From: Nitrospira sp. KM1
Lineage (GTDB): Bacteria; Nitrospirota; Nitrospiria; Nitrospirales; Nitrospiraceae
Length of the DNA: 64,000 nucleotides
Direction of reading: 5' to 3'
Assembly (NCBI RefSeq): GCF_011405515.1
Contig: NZ_AP022671.1
Coordinates: 62,001 to 126,000, forward strand
The translations under genes and the position numbers were made by a program. Each line of letters begins with the position of its first letter. Position 1 is the stretch's first letter. Positions 1 through 9,092 of the stretch are shown one piece after another. Below the pieces are notes generated by a model. That model was not told where the DNA came from. It saw nothing but the letters and a program-made list of their open reading frames with translations, and made no database searches.

Positions 1-2
1 CA

Positions 3-173
3 AAGCCGACGGTGTCAGGCTGGTATTGGTTCCGTGGCGAAGCGCATGAAGCCGACCCGTTCATCGTGCAGGTGGACGACGCAGGTCAGTTCCAATGGCC
101 GGACGGCGGTTACCAGGAAGTGACACTGGCGAAGGGAGAGTGGGCGGGACCGATTGCCGAACCAAGGGAATGA
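3..173 (+). CDS. C-terminal end of a hypothetical protein (partial)
   Basis: An open frame enters from the left edge and ends at a TGA at 171-173, giving the last 56 residues. The visible part contains the pattern GWYWFRGE followed by IVQVDDAGQFQWP, short aromatic-rich stretches typical of a small soluble domain. I do not recognise the family. The codon use matches the neighbours and no other frame is as convincing. The pyrophosphatase gene follows after 108 bases on the same strand. The start lies outside the window, so size and function are unknown. Confidence 0.5.
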   Translation, partial: KPTVSGWYWFRGEAHEADPFIVQVDDAGQFQWPDGGYQEVTLAKGEWAGPIAEPRE

Positions 174-281
174 CAGGGCTTGGGCTGCGCATTTGTCCGG
201 ATGAGAGATACAGAGGTTCATAGATGGCAGCCGGCGCAGGCGAAATAGAGTGGAGAGATGATCGCGAAGGAGGCATAGCGA

Positions 282-962
282 ATGGGACGAACGGGTGGAG
301 ATCCGATCCAGCGGTTGATGAGTTTGATGTTCAAGGCGCACCCCTGGCATGGGGTGTCGATTGGTGAGAACGCACCGGACGTGGTGACCGCGTACATCGA
401 GATCGTTCCGACCGATACGGTGAAGTACGAAGTGGATAAAGACAGCGGCTTCCTCAAGGTGGATCGGCCGCAACGCTTTTCCAATTTCTGTCCGGTGTAT
501 TACGGTTTGGTGCCGCAGACCTATTGCGGCACCGGCGTCGCGGCGCTGTTTTCGAAGCGGGCCAAACGCAAGGGGATGGTCGGGGATGGAGATCCGCTCG
601 ACATCTGCGTGTTGACGGAAAAGACGATTCCACACAGCGATATTCTCCTCACGGCGATTCCCATCGGAGGATTCAGCATGGCGGACGGCGGCGAGGCCGA
701 TGACAAGATCATCGCGGTCATGAAGGACGATGCCGCGTACGGGGATTTCCAGGATATCAGCGACTGCCCAATTTCCGTGATCGATCGTCTCCAGCATTAC
801 TTCCTGACCTACAAGCAAGCGCCCGGGGCGGTTCAGCATAAGGTGGAAATCACCAGTGTCTACGGACGGGATGAAGCGCTCAAAGTGATCCGCACCAGCC
901 ATCACGATTACCGGGAAAAATTTCCGGAACTCGAGTCGCTTTGGCCCAAAATGAAGTCTTAA
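282..962 (+). CDS. ppa: Inorganic pyrophosphatase family protein
   Basis: This 226-residue cytoplasmic enzyme should hydrolyse inorganic pyrophosphate to two phosphates, pulling biosynthetic reactions forward. The family signature DGDPLD lies at residues 102-107 and supplies the metal-binding aspartates; YYGLVPQTYCGTG precedes it. The length is somewhat above the usual bacterial type I enzyme (about 175 residues), mainly through an N-terminal extension and insertions. The start is supported by an AAGGAGG site at 267-273. The helicase gene follows after 24 bases, so the two may be co-transcribed. Family assignment is firm; in vivo activity is inferred. Confidence 0.88.
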   Translation: MGRTGGDPIQRLMSLMFKAHPWHGVSIGENAPDVVTAYIEIVPTDTVKYEVDKDSGFLKVDRPQRFSNFCPVYYGLVPQTYCGTGVAALFSKRAKRKGMVGDGDPLDICVLTEKTIPHSDILLTAIPIGGFSMADGGEADDKIIAVMKDDAAYGDFQDISDCPISVIDRLQHYFLTYKQAPGAVQHKVEITSVYGRDEALKVIRTSHHDYREKFPELESLWPKMKS

Positions 963-986
963 ACGAAAAGGGATGATGAGACGCCC

Positions 987-2726
987 ATGAAATCCGACGC
1001 GACCCATCCGCCTGCTTCCCACACCGCCACGGGGTTTTCCCCCGGCTTCGCCGCCCTGGGCCTGGAGGCCTCGTTGCTGACGACGCTGGAGTCGCTGGGG
1101 TACGAAGAACCCACGCCGATTCAGCGTGAGGCGATTCCGCCGCTCCTGGCCGGCCGCAACCTTCTCGGTCAAGCGGCAACCGGAACCGGTAAGACCGCCG
1201 CCTTTGCCCTTCCACTGCTGCAGCGGATCGCGCATGCGGGAGCAAAGCATCGCCCTTCGGCGCTTGTGCTCGTCCCGACGCGTGAATTGGCGATCCAGGT
1301 GTCGGAGGCCGTTCGACGATACGGGAAAGAACTGCGCACCTCAGTGCTGGCGGTCTACGGCGGTCAGGCCATTGGACCGCAATTTCATGCCCTCAAGCGC
1401 GGTGTGGACGTGATTGTGGCGACCCCGGGTCGCGCGCTCGATCACATTCGCCGTGACACGTTGAAACTGGGTCACGTGCAGGTTGTGGTGCTGGATGAAG
1501 CCGACGAGATGCTCGATATGGGGTTCGCCGACGATTTGGATGCCATTCTCGAACAGACCCCGCCCGCCAAGCAGACGGCGCTTTTTTCCGCCACCATGCC
1601 GCCACGGATCAAATCGATCGCTCAACGGCATCTCAAGAATTCCGTCGAAATTACGATAGCCAAAGAACCGGTCAAGGCCGGGGCGGCTCCGCGCGTTCTG
1701 CAGACCGCCTATGTCGTGACCAGAGCGTATCGAGGGGCGACGCTTGCCCGCGTGATCGATATGGCCGCGCCAAAATCGGCGCTGGTGTTCTGCCGGACCA
1801 GGCTGGAAGTCGATGAAGTGACGGCCATGCTCACCGGCCGTGGGCACCGAGCTGAGGCTATCCATGGTGGAATGAGCCAGGCGCAGCGCGATCGGGTCAT
1901 GCAGGCTTTCCGCACCGGACAGACCGAGTTGCTGGTGGCCACCGATGTCGCCGCGCGCGGCTTGGACATCCCGCATGTGTCGCATGTCGTCAATTACGAT
2001 CTTCCATCATCCGCAGAAGTCTACGTGCATCGCATCGGCCGGACGGGTCGCGCGGGGCGGGAGGGCGCCGCGATTACCATCTTGGATCCGCGTGAGCAGC
2101 GGCTCTTGCGCAGCATCGAGCAGCACACCAAAGCCAAAGTGACCGTCTCGCCGGTCCCTTCGGTGACCGACCTGCGGGCGAAACGTCTGCAGCGGACCGA
2201 GACGGCCGTGCGTGAGTCGTTGGAGGCCGGAGACCTGGATTCTTTCGAGCCAGTCATAGAGAGATTGTCTGCGTCCAGTGATCCGGTGAAAGTGGCAGCG
2301 GCTGCGGTCAAACTCATTTTCAGGGCACAGGGCGGAGCGCGCGCCGAAGAAGACATCCCTGCCATGCCGATCAGACCGCCGGATGCCCATCATTCATCCG
2401 GTCGTTACGTTCGGCATCCTGCCGATCGATCGCACGCCGCACGGTACGATGATCGGACTTCGAGAGGGAGATCCTCCGAGCGGCAGACCGGAACGGCACG
2501 CATCTATATTGGAGCGGGGCGGGACGCCGGCATTAGACCAGGCGATTTGGTCGGCGCAATTGCGAATGAGGCCAAGGTCAATTCCCAAATGATCGGGGCG
2601 ATCGAAATCGAGGAACGGTTTTCTATTGTGGACGTACCTGAAACCGCTGCGCGGGGCATTATCGAAGTCCTGGCTCGTGCTCGAATCAAGGGCCGTAAAG
2701 TCACCGTGCGGCTCTTTCGAGAGTAG
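987..2726 (+). CDS. DEAD-box ATP-dependent RNA helicase with DbpA-type RNA-binding domain
   Basis: The 579-residue protein carries the full DEAD-box set in order: Q motif (TPIQ, about residue 44), Walker A ATGTGKT at 64-70, PTREL, DEAD near residue 170, SAT, ARGLDIP and HRIGRTGR. A lower-complexity basic linker rich in Arg, His and Ser follows, then a C-terminal DbpA-like RNA-binding domain (GDLVGAIANE onward). This is the CsdA/DeaD-type architecture, linked in other bacteria to ribosome assembly, mRNA unwinding and cold adaptation. It follows the pyrophosphatase gene closely. The helicase call is firm; the exact RNA substrate cannot be read from sequence. Confidence 0.93.
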   Translation: MKSDATHPPASHTATGFSPGFAALGLEASLLTTLESLGYEEPTPIQREAIPPLLAGRNLLGQAATGTGKTAAFALPLLQRIAHAGAKHRPSALVLVPTRELAIQVSEAVRRYGKELRTSVLAVYGGQAIGPQFHALKRGVDVIVATPGRALDHIRRDTLKLGHVQVVVLDEADEMLDMGFADDLDAILEQTPPAKQTALFSATMPPRIKSIAQRHLKNSVEITIAKEPVKAGAAPRVLQTAYVVTRAYRGATLARVIDMAAPKSALVFCRTRLEVDEVTAMLTGRGHRAEAIHGGMSQAQRDRVMQAFRTGQTELLVATDVAARGLDIPHVSHVVNYDLPSSAEVYVHRIGRTGRAGREGAAITILDPREQRLLRSIEQHTKAKVTVSPVPSVTDLRAKRLQRTETAVRESLEAGDLDSFEPVIERLSASSDPVKVAAAAVKLIFRAQGGARAEEDIPAMPIRPPDAHHSSGRYVRHPADRSHAARYDDRTSRGRSSERQTGTARIYIGAGRDAGIRPGDLVGAIANEAKVNSQMIGAIEIEERFSIVDVPETAARGIIEVLARARIKGRKVTVRLFRE

Positions 2727-2802
2727 GTATTGTTTACCGCGGTATGTCAGGCGCCGCTTGACGATTCTTGCGTTTTTTAGCATGTATTCCTAGAATGGCC
2801 GC

Positions 2803-3129
2803 ATGCGGTCAGATCCTTGTAAAGGAACACTGACGTGCTGCGGTACATGGATCATTGTCCTGTGTGCGGCCGCTTTCTGTCTCGACCTGACTGCCTTCAA
2901 CACGCCACAACACGCAGCGGTGCTTCTTCATCAACCGGCGTGGATTGACGGTGAGGAATCTGATCCCAACAAGAATTCGGACGGTCTGGTCGTCCCGGAC
3001 GGTCTGCTGGTCGGGCAGACTCTTTCCACTCATCACTCGACTCCGGCTGCCTATTCGGGCAGTGCTTCCGTGCCTTTCTTCAATCTATCAGTCTCGGATT
3101 TCTCGTCCCGTCCTCCACCTCTTTCGTAA
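2803..3129 (+). CDS. Possible small secreted protein, unrecognised
   Basis: A 108-residue frame with a hydrophobic stretch (TWIIVLCAAAFCL) near the N terminus that could be a signal peptide, then a polar region and a Ser/Pro-rich tail. It sits between the helicase and the receiver-domain gene on the same strand. No clear ribosome binding site precedes the ATG, and I do not recognise the family. A competing GTG frame at 2835-2948 reads a short CPVC-containing peptide and has AAAGGAA upstream. Either or neither may be real. Confidence 0.3.
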   Translation: MRSDPCKGTLTCCGTWIIVLCAAAFCLDLTAFNTPQHAAVLLHQPAWIDGEESDPNKNSDGLVVPDGLLVGQTLSTHHSTPAAYSGSASVPFFNLSVSDFSSRPPPLS

Positions 3130-3154
3130 GCGGAATCCCGCAGGTATCTTGGAG

Positions 3155-3176
3155 AGGCACCCCCACCGGGGAGCCT
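3155..3176 (+). other. Short GC-rich hairpin ahead of the receiver-domain gene
   Basis: AGGC-A-CCCC pairs with GGGG-A-GCCT around a short loop, giving about eight base pairs with one internal A.A mismatch. No T run follows, so it is not a typical intrinsic terminator. It lies about 35 bases before the GTG start at 3211 and could shape the leader RNA. Confidence 0.3.
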
Positions 3177-3210
3177 GATGTCCTGTGCAACCGTGAAAGA
3201 GGAGTGACTC

Positions 3211-3585
3211 GTGCAATCTAAAATTCTAGTTGTGGATGATGCGCTCGACAGCTGGCAGTTACTCAGCACGATTTTGCGGAACCATCACTTTCAACCGGTG
3301 TGGGCCGCCGATGGCATTCAAGCCATGAGCGAAGCAAGAAAACATCAGCCTCAGGCGATCCTGTTGGATTTGGGATTGCCGGGAGGAGATGGGTTCGTCG
3401 TGCTGGAACGATTGAAGGGGAACCGCTTCTTATCGGCCATTCCGGTGATCATTGTGACCGTGCAGGACCCCCGGATCGCCGAGCAAAAAGCGCTCGAGCA
3501 CGGCGCGGCGGCCTTTCTCAGAAAACCGGTGAAAGCTGAAGAGTTGATCGCCGCAGTCCACCAGGCGATCGACGGTAAGAAGTGA
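3211..3585 (+). CDS. Stand-alone response regulator receiver domain
   Basis: This 124-residue protein is a single CheY-like receiver domain. The acidic pair is at D9-D10, the phospho-acceptor at D53 (LLDLGLPGGDG), the switch threonine near T83 and the conserved lysine at K105 before proline. There is no output domain, so it must act by protein-protein contact or in a phosphorelay. The GTG start has AGAGGAG about 7 bases upstream. No histidine kinase is adjacent, so the partner is unknown. The downstream gene is on the opposite strand. Confidence 0.9.
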   Translation: MQSKILVVDDALDSWQLLSTILRNHHFQPVWAADGIQAMSEARKHQPQAILLDLGLPGGDGFVVLERLKGNRFLSAIPVIIVTVQDPRIAEQKALEHGAAAFLRKPVKAEELIAAVHQAIDGKK

Positions 3586-3640
3586 CGGAAGGCACGTCCG
3601 GTAATATCAACTTCCGTGAGAGTAACCGGTGGGGGTTCCG

Positions 3641-4924
3641 CTATCGGCGTCCGCCTCCGCCTGAACGTCCGCCTCCGCCTGAACGTCCGCCTCTCGTCGT
3701 GTGACTACCCGATGGCGCGAGCCCTGAACGAGACCTTCCCATCTGACCCGGGCGAAGAAAGTTACCCTGCGCCGGCATGTGCGGAATAGCAGGTTGAACG
3801 CTGCGTGGTGCAGCCAAAGGCCTACCTGGAAGCGGCGGCCGGGTAAAAGAAGACCATCGGTTCGGCGCCTGAGTGTTCGGCCAGTTTTGCTTGAACCCTG
3901 GTGATTCCTGAACTCCTCCGGCAAAGGGCGGTGCAACGATGCGCGGAGGCAGAAGGAGCGACCCTCGAGATTGTCCCGCGAGCGGTGAGGAGATTTGCGG
4001 AGGGGACGAATGGAGAGCGGCGATTTCCCGCAGGCGATGAAGGCGGGGACTGACTGGATGGAATCTCCCGGCTTGGAGCAGAAGGCCTCGGACCGATCGG
4101 ACTCCATACCATGGATAGGTATAGACGCCAGGACCCGCATAGGCCCAATTGGTCCAGGCTTGGGCGATGAACGCATTGCCTTGTAATTGGTTGATCGTGT
4201 CCTGGCGCTGCTGATTGAGCAGTTCGGCTTCCTCGGGCGATTGAACGGCGGCAAGAGCCAGATTGGCGGCGTCGAGCTGCCGGTGCAAGGTGTCCGTTTC
4301 CGCCTGGAGCGCCGTCAATTCCGTCCTCGCATCTTCATTCGCTCGGAGCGCGGCAATCGCCCGGCTCACTTCGTCGGCATCGATCTCCGCGGTGAGGTCC
4401 GCACGGATGACGATCGTATCGCCTTCTACGATCGTCCTGATTTCCTGATCCAGCACAGTGACCACTCCTGCCGTAAAGCTTCGGATATCATCTCTCGTCA
4501 CGTCCATGTTTTTGACTTCGGTGATGCGTTCCAGATACGTGGCTACTTGTTCCAATGCCTGTCGTTTGGCAGCTTCTACCGCCAGCGTGATCCCGTCCGC
4601 CCGCGTGTCGTAGTCACCCATCCGGAATTCCCCTTCGGCTTGGACAATCCTTACGTCACCAGGCAATGGAGGATGCGCAGTCGGAGAAAGAGGAGAAGGA
4701 GGTGGAGAGACCGACGCCGGAGATCCGAAATCGAGCTCGACGAGTTGGCTGCGGTAGCGCTCCGGAACCGAATGCAATTCAGTCGTGTAGGTTCTTGTCC
4801 CGCTGTCGTCCGTGTAGACGTAGATTGTGTTGGCTGCGAGAGAGGTACGGGTCGCGACGTCAGACAGAAAGATCGCCAAGATGAACCCGATGGATAATGG
4901 AACTTGTCCTCGAGGATTCATCAT
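3641..4924 (-). CDS. Secreted LPP20-like envelope protein with repetitive Gly/Arg tail
   Basis: The 427-residue product begins with a hydrophobic segment (SIGFILAIFL) and a short region resembling DUF4124 (IYVYTDDSGTRTYTTE). A domain from about residue 95 to 185 resembles the LPP20/FlgT-N fold: AKRQALEQVATYLERI, then a conserved-looking VVTVLDQEIRTIVEGD stretch. A coiled-coil-prone segment follows (about 195-240). The last 150 residues are low-complexity, Pro/Ser/Arg-rich, and end in GGRSGGGGRSGGGGRR, encoded by an 18-bp tandem repeat near 3650-3700. The protein is likely periplasmic or surface-exposed. Its role is unknown, and the degenerate C-terminal half is the least certain part. Confidence 0.65.
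   Translation of the reverse strand: MMNPRGQVPLSIGFILAIFLSDVATRTSLAANTIYVYTDDSGTRTYTTELHSVPERYRSQLVELDFGSPASVSPPPSPLSPTAHPPLPGDVRIVQAEGEFRMGDYDTRADGITLAVEAAKRQALEQVATYLERITEVKNMDVTRDDIRSFTAGVVTVLDQEIRTIVEGDTIVIRADLTAEIDADEVSRAIAALRANEDARTELTALQAETDTLHRQLDAANLALAAVQSPEEAELLNQQRQDTINQLQGNAFIAQAWTNWAYAGPGVYTYPWYGVRSVRGLLLQAGRFHPVSPRLHRLREIAALHSSPPQISSPLAGQSRGSLLLPPRIVAPPFAGGVQESPGFKQNWPNTQAPNRWSSFTRPPLPGRPLAAPRSVQPAIPHMPAQGNFLRPGQMGRSRSGLAPSGSHTTRGGRSGGGGRSGGGGRR
3648..3703. repeat. 18-bp tandem repeat in the 3' end of the LPP20-like gene
   Basis: The unit CGTCCGCCTCCGCCTGAA occurs twice in tandem and is followed by a partial third copy. On the minus strand it encodes the GGRSGG-type repeat that ends the protein. 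Such short in-frame repeats can vary in copy number by slippage. Confidence 0.7.
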
Positions 4925-5104
4925 GGCCCTCCGCGCTCAGGCCTTTTGTCGTCGGTAAGGACATCCTACCACAGGCTCCGCCGGTTATCCCATGGCTGCC
5001 ACGTCAGAAGCGGAGTGCGGCGGGCAGCGAATGGAGCCAGTTTCAAGCCACCTTACGGTGTTTTTCTGATGCGGGTCCTCGAAGCTGCCTGTTAGGATGC
5101 GAGC

Positions 5105-6337
5105 GTGAATAATCCACTACCTACCCCGACGCCGCGCCGGGCCGCAGTCTTCTTCATTTTTGTCACGATCATGCTGGACATGCTGTCGTTCGGCATCATC
5201 ATCCCGGTATTACCCACGCTGGTCGAAGAATTCACATCGGGTGATACGAGACAGGCTGCCGAGATCTACGGGCTCATGGGTACGGCGTGGGCGATCATGC
5301 AGTTCATCTGCTCGCCGATCCAGGGTGCACTCTCTGATCGGTTCGGCCGGCGGCCGATCATTCTGTTGTCCAATGTCGGACTCGGGATCGATTACATGGT
5401 CATGGCTCTGGCACCGAATCTCGCCTGGCTGTTCGCGGGAAGGGTGATATCCGGCATCGCATCGTCCAGTTTCAGCACCGCCGGCGCGTACATAGCGGAT
5501 GTCACGTCGGTCAACGACCGTGCCGCGGCATTCGGAAAAATTGGGGTGGCGTTCGGATTGGGTTTTGTTCTCGGACCGGCTATCGGCGGGCTGCTTGGCG
5601 CATCGGATCCTCGCCTACCGTTTTGGGGTGCAGGGATCACGAGCCTTCTCAATGCCTGCTACGGATACTTCGTGTTGCCGGAATCCCTGGCTCCCGAGAA
5701 GCGAATGCCGTTCTCGTGGAAGCGGGCGAACCCGGTCGGCTCGCTTATTCTCTTGCGATCTCATCACGAGCTGTTTGGGTTGGCCACGGCGAACTTTCTG
5801 ACGAGTCTTGCCCATGTCGTCCTGCCCAGCGTCACGGTGCTGTATCTCGGGTACCGGTACGGGTGGGGCGCGACGACGGTCGGTCTCACGATGGCCGCTG
5901 TCGGCGTGGGGGCGATGATCGTTCAGGGCGCGCTCGTCAAGCCGATCACCGCAAGGTTGGGAGAGCGCCGGGCCCTCGCCGTAGGCCTCCTTTGTGGCGC
6001 GGTAGGATTTTGCATCTACGGTTTTGCGCCGAACGGCTTCGTCTATTGTTTCGGAATCCCGGTAATGGCGTTCTGGGGACTGACCGGTCCGTCCGCGCAA
6101 TCACTCATGACCCGGCACGTGAGTCATCAAGAGCAGGGACAGTTGCAAGGCGCCATCGGCAGTCTCATGGGCATCGCCGGGCTTATCGGCCCGACGATAT
6201 TCACTCAAACGTTCGCTCGCTTCATCGCTCCGGAATCCGAGTGGCAGCTGCCAGGCGCGCCGTTTCTTCTCGCATCGATGCTGCTGTTGGCGGCCATGGC
6301 GATCGCCTGGCGTGCGACAAGACCTCGTGCGATGTGA
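5105..6337 (+). CDS. MFS drug/tetracycline-type efflux transporter (TCR/Tet family)
   Basis: A 410-residue, twelve-helix major facilitator. The first helix region (LDMLSFGIIIPVLPTLVEEF) and the loop 2-3 motif GALSDRFGRRPIILLSN are characteristic of TetA-like proton antiporters, as is GFVLGPAIGG in helix 5. It should export a small molecule across the inner membrane in exchange for protons; the substrate cannot be told from sequence. The GTG start is supported mainly by the fit to the family N terminus. A second MFS gene follows 59 bases downstream, so they may be expressed together. Confidence 0.85.
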   Translation: MNNPLPTPTPRRAAVFFIFVTIMLDMLSFGIIIPVLPTLVEEFTSGDTRQAAEIYGLMGTAWAIMQFICSPIQGALSDRFGRRPIILLSNVGLGIDYMVMALAPNLAWLFAGRVISGIASSSFSTAGAYIADVTSVNDRAAAFGKIGVAFGLGFVLGPAIGGLLGASDPRLPFWGAGITSLLNACYGYFVLPESLAPEKRMPFSWKRANPVGSLILLRSHHELFGLATANFLTSLAHVVLPSVTVLYLGYRYGWGATTVGLTMAAVGVGAMIVQGALVKPITARLGERRALAVGLLCGAVGFCIYGFAPNGFVYCFGIPVMAFWGLTGPSAQSLMTRHVSHQEQGQLQGAIGSLMGIAGLIGPTIFTQTFARFIAPESEWQLPGAPFLLASMLLLAAMAIAWRATRPRAM

Positions 6338-6396
6338 ACCGCCAATCCTCCAGAGAATTCTCCCCGTAAGTTCGCCCGTGGGTGTTACGATGTCCA

Positions 6397-7863
6397 ATGT
6401 CAACCGCCTTGCCGGCTCCTATTCTCACGAACATTCCTCAACGGATGGACCGCCTGCCCTGGTCCCGATGGCATCGGCTGGTCGTGATCGCGCTCGGCAT
6501 CACCTGGATTCTGGATGGCCTCGAAGTGTCGATCGTCGCGGCGCTCGGGCCGATCCTCACGCACGCCGACACCCTGCACCTGAGCGAATCCGAAGTCGGC
6601 CTGACGGCCTCTGCCTATTTGGCCGGCTCCGTAGCAGGTGCCGTTGTGTTTTCCTACCTTACCGACAAGGAGGGGAGGAAGAAGTGGTTCATGATCACAC
6701 TGGCCCTGTACCTGACGGCCACAGTGCTCACGGCGTTCTCATGGGATCTCTGGAGTTTCATGCTGTTCAGATTTCTGACCGGCGCAGGAATCGGAGGCGA
6801 ATACGCGGCCATCAATTCTGCCATCGACGAATTGATTCCGGCACGTTGGCGGGGACAGACCAACCTGGTCATCAATGGCAGTTGGTGGATCGGCAGCGCC
6901 TGGGGAGCGATGCTCACGGTGCTGCTGCTGAATCCGGAGATCATTTCGGTGCAGTTGGGCTGGCGACTCTGCTTTGGTCTGGGAGCGATCTTGGGAGTGG
7001 CGATCGTCCTCGTCCGGCGGTTTATTCCAGAGAGCCCGCGCTGGCTCATGACGCATGGGCGGGTGAAGGAAGCGGAGGAGGTCGTCGGTTCGATCGAACG
7101 GCAAATTGCGCGTGAAGAAGCGTTGCGCTCATTGCCGGATGCAGAGGGGACGATTACCGTCCACGAACGTCCGCCGGTTACGATCGCGACCGTGGCCCGT
7201 GAGCTATTGAAGCAGTATCCATTGCGCACCGTGCTGGGAGTTGCGCTCTTGACCACGCAGTCGTTCATGTATAACGCGATTTCCTTCACCTATCCCTTTG
7301 TGCTGACCAAATTTTACGAGGTGCCGATTAGCCACATCGGATACTATGTCTTGCCGTTCGCACTCGGGAATTTTCTGGGCCCGTTGCTGCTCGGCCGTTT
7401 CTTCGACAGCGTCGGGAGGAAAATCATGATCAGTTCCACTTATGCCATCGCCGGGTGTCTGCTTGCGTTAACGGGGTATCTGTTCTTGCAGGGAGCCTTT
7501 ACGTCCATCAGCCAGACGATGGCGTGGTCTGCAATTTTCTTCTTCGCGTCCGCAGGCGCGAGCGCGGCCTATCTGACTGTGAGTGAAATCTTTCCAATGG
7601 AGATCCGCGCGATGGCTATCGCCGTGTTTTTCGTCGTCGCGCAGGGAGCAGGCATTCTGGCTCCGTGGCTGTATGGCAAGATGATCGAGACGTCGGCTGA
7701 AAGCATCTTTTACGGCTATCTCTTAGGCGCGGGCCTGATGATCGTCGGCGCTATTGTGGAAGTCTTTCTTGGGATCAACGCGGAAGGAAAGTCCTTGGAG
7801 TCCATTGCAGCGCCCCTCTCGACTCGATCGGAGAGGGAACAAAAGGTCGCGTCCGCGTCATAA
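6397..7863 (+). CDS. MFS transporter, sugar/organic-acid porter type
   Basis: About 488 residues with twelve predicted membrane spans. Family hallmarks are LDGLEVSIVAALGPIL in helix 1, the loop motif YLTDKEGRKK, RFLTGAGIGGEYAAINSAIDE in helix 4 and PESPRWLMTHGRVKEAE at the central loop. This places it with sugar/aromatic-acid-type proton symporters. I chose the ATG at 6397 because the frame upstream begins only with a GTG at 6382 and adds five unremarkable residues. It follows the TetA-like gene on the same strand and converges on the TPR gene. The substrate is unknown. Confidence 0.85.
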   Translation: MSTALPAPILTNIPQRMDRLPWSRWHRLVVIALGITWILDGLEVSIVAALGPILTHADTLHLSESEVGLTASAYLAGSVAGAVVFSYLTDKEGRKKWFMITLALYLTATVLTAFSWDLWSFMLFRFLTGAGIGGEYAAINSAIDELIPARWRGQTNLVINGSWWIGSAWGAMLTVLLLNPEIISVQLGWRLCFGLGAILGVAIVLVRRFIPESPRWLMTHGRVKEAEEVVGSIERQIAREEALRSLPDAEGTITVHERPPVTIATVARELLKQYPLRTVLGVALLTTQSFMYNAISFTYPFVLTKFYEVPISHIGYYVLPFALGNFLGPLLLGRFFDSVGRKIMISSTYAIAGCLLALTGYLFLQGAFTSISQTMAWSAIFFFASAGASAAYLTVSEIFPMEIRAMAIAVFFVVAQGAGILAPWLYGKMIETSAESIFYGYLLGAGLMIVGAIVEVFLGINAEGKSLESIAAPLSTRSEREQKVASAS

Positions 7864-7927
7864 GTGCAAATCACCAAGCCGGTCCTTCCGGTTGGATGAA
7901 CTCGAGCAGTGATTCGGACAACCGCAA

Positions 7928-8887
7928 CTATCGTCCGGCTCCGTGCACATGCATCTGGCGCTGGCGATAGATGGCGATTGCACGAAGTTCCGACTCCTCG
8001 GCTTCCGTCTCTCGTCCAGCATCCCGGTAGAGCGCGGCAAGCATCGACTGGGCTGCCGCTTCCATAGCCGGGTCACGAAGATTCTGGGCGAGGAAGACGG
8101 CCTGATGGGCGGTGCGGATTGCGTCCTCCAGTCGGCCACCTTCACCGTACAGATGCGCAAGCCTCAATGTCAGCACGCCCTCGAGGGGCATGCTTCGCTC
8201 TGCCTGAGCGAGGTGCAGCCCCGCCTCGTACATCGATCGTGCCTCGTCCGGCCGCTCCACCAATGCATAGGCATTACCCAATGCCGCCACCGCCGCGAGT
8301 TCTCTGGTTCGATCGCCACTGGTCCGCGCGCGCTGTACGGTTTTTTCAAGAAGGGTGAGACCTTCATCTGAAGATCCATTGCCGGTCTGCAACAATCCGA
8401 GGTCTATTGAGGCGTCAATGGCGCCGCCGAAGTCCTTGGTTCGGTCGAAGAGGGCCATGGCCTGGGTCAACGAAGTGCGGGCGGCATCGGACTTTCCCAG
8501 TCTCGCGGCGACGCGTCCGGTCAGAAGCAGCGCCTGGGCATGCGCACGTCGGTCGGAAGCCGCAGCGAGGACGGGCAGCGCGACTTGCAGTTCGGTGTAG
8601 GCATCTTGTGGCCGACCCTGACGTTCGTAGACGTGTGCGATTTTGACCCGCGCGTTCGCTGCGCCGCGGAACTGCTTTTTCCCCAGATAAGTCTTGAGTG
8701 CCAGTTGATAATACGTGAGGGTTTCTCGGAAATGATGCTGGTGTTCGTGGACCTCGCCGATCCGGAGCAGTTCGTCGCCGGTCAGGGTATTGGCCGAAGA
8801 CACCGGCTGCGCAGCCGGGAATGCCGGCGAGGCCGGAGTTGCGTATGTGAAGGATGCCAACGCTAACAACAGGACCGTGGTTTTCAT
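7928..8887 (-). CDS. Secreted TPR-repeat protein
   Basis: The 319-residue product has an N-terminal signal peptide (TTVLLLALASFTYATPASPA) and then about six tetratricopeptide repeats spaced 40 residues apart, with typical positions such as ALKTYLGKKQFRGAANARVKIAHVYERQG and AVAALGNAYALVERPDEARSMY read in parts. TPR arrays form protein-docking superhelices; secretion points to a periplasmic scaffold role. It lies downstream of, and on the same strand as, the small lipoprotein-like gene and the Ap4A phosphorylase-like gene, which may form one transcript. Specific partners are unknown. Confidence 0.8.
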   Translation of the reverse strand: MKTTVLLLALASFTYATPASPAFPAAQPVSSANTLTGDELLRIGEVHEHQHHFRETLTYYQLALKTYLGKKQFRGAANARVKIAHVYERQGRPQDAYTELQVALPVLAAASDRRAHAQALLLTGRVAARLGKSDAARTSLTQAMALFDRTKDFGGAIDASIDLGLLQTGNGSSDEGLTLLEKTVQRARTSGDRTRELAAVAALGNAYALVERPDEARSMYEAGLHLAQAERSMPLEGVLTLRLAHLYGEGGRLEDAIRTAHQAVFLAQNLRDPAMEAAAQSMLAALYRDAGRETEAEESELRAIAIYRQRQMHVHGAGR

Positions 8888-8944
8888 GTTGCCAGAATGA
8901 TCTTGTCAGAAGGGCGAATCAAGACCGGAGCGTCGGATCAAGAC

Positions 8945-9082
8945 TCAGCGCGGACCTGACGGTGCAACGGGCACGGGGGGCTGATTCGGCGGGTTTCGGG
9001 GAAGGCAGCTTGGCAGAGCCGCGCTGAGGAGAACCGTGATCAGTAGCGAACCGACCATCCAGAGTTTCTGCTGGAATCTCAT
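8945..9082 (-). CDS. Small proline-rich lipoprotein-like protein (45 aa)
   Basis: This short frame reads MRFQQKLWMVGSLLITVLLS, then AALPSCLPRNPPNQPPVPV and a short tail. It has a basic N terminus, a hydrophobic core and a lipobox-like LPSC, followed by a Pro/Asn-rich mature segment of about 20 residues. The start is only 10 bases after the stop of the upstream Ap4A phosphorylase-like gene on the same strand, which supports translational coupling. The ribosome binding site is weak. It looks like a small lipoprotein; the function is unknown. Confidence 0.5.
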   Translation of the reverse strand: MRFQQKLWMVGSLLITVLLSAALPSCLPRNPPNQPPVPVAPSGPR

Positions 9083-9092
9083 GAGCGTCCCG

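Noticed and set aside
15-1250. Long open frame of 411 codons on the minus strand
   Set aside because: It is antisense to the pyrophosphatase and helicase genes, both of which have clear family motifs; its translation is Arg/His-rich and shows no domain.
3607-4254. 215-codon minus-strand frame inside the LPP20-like gene
   Set aside because: It overlaps the 3' part of the signal-peptide-bearing frame in another phase and gives Arg/Ser-rich sequence with no domain.
4187-4897. 236-codon plus-strand frame
   Set aside because: Antisense to the LPP20-like gene; Arg-rich shadow translation.
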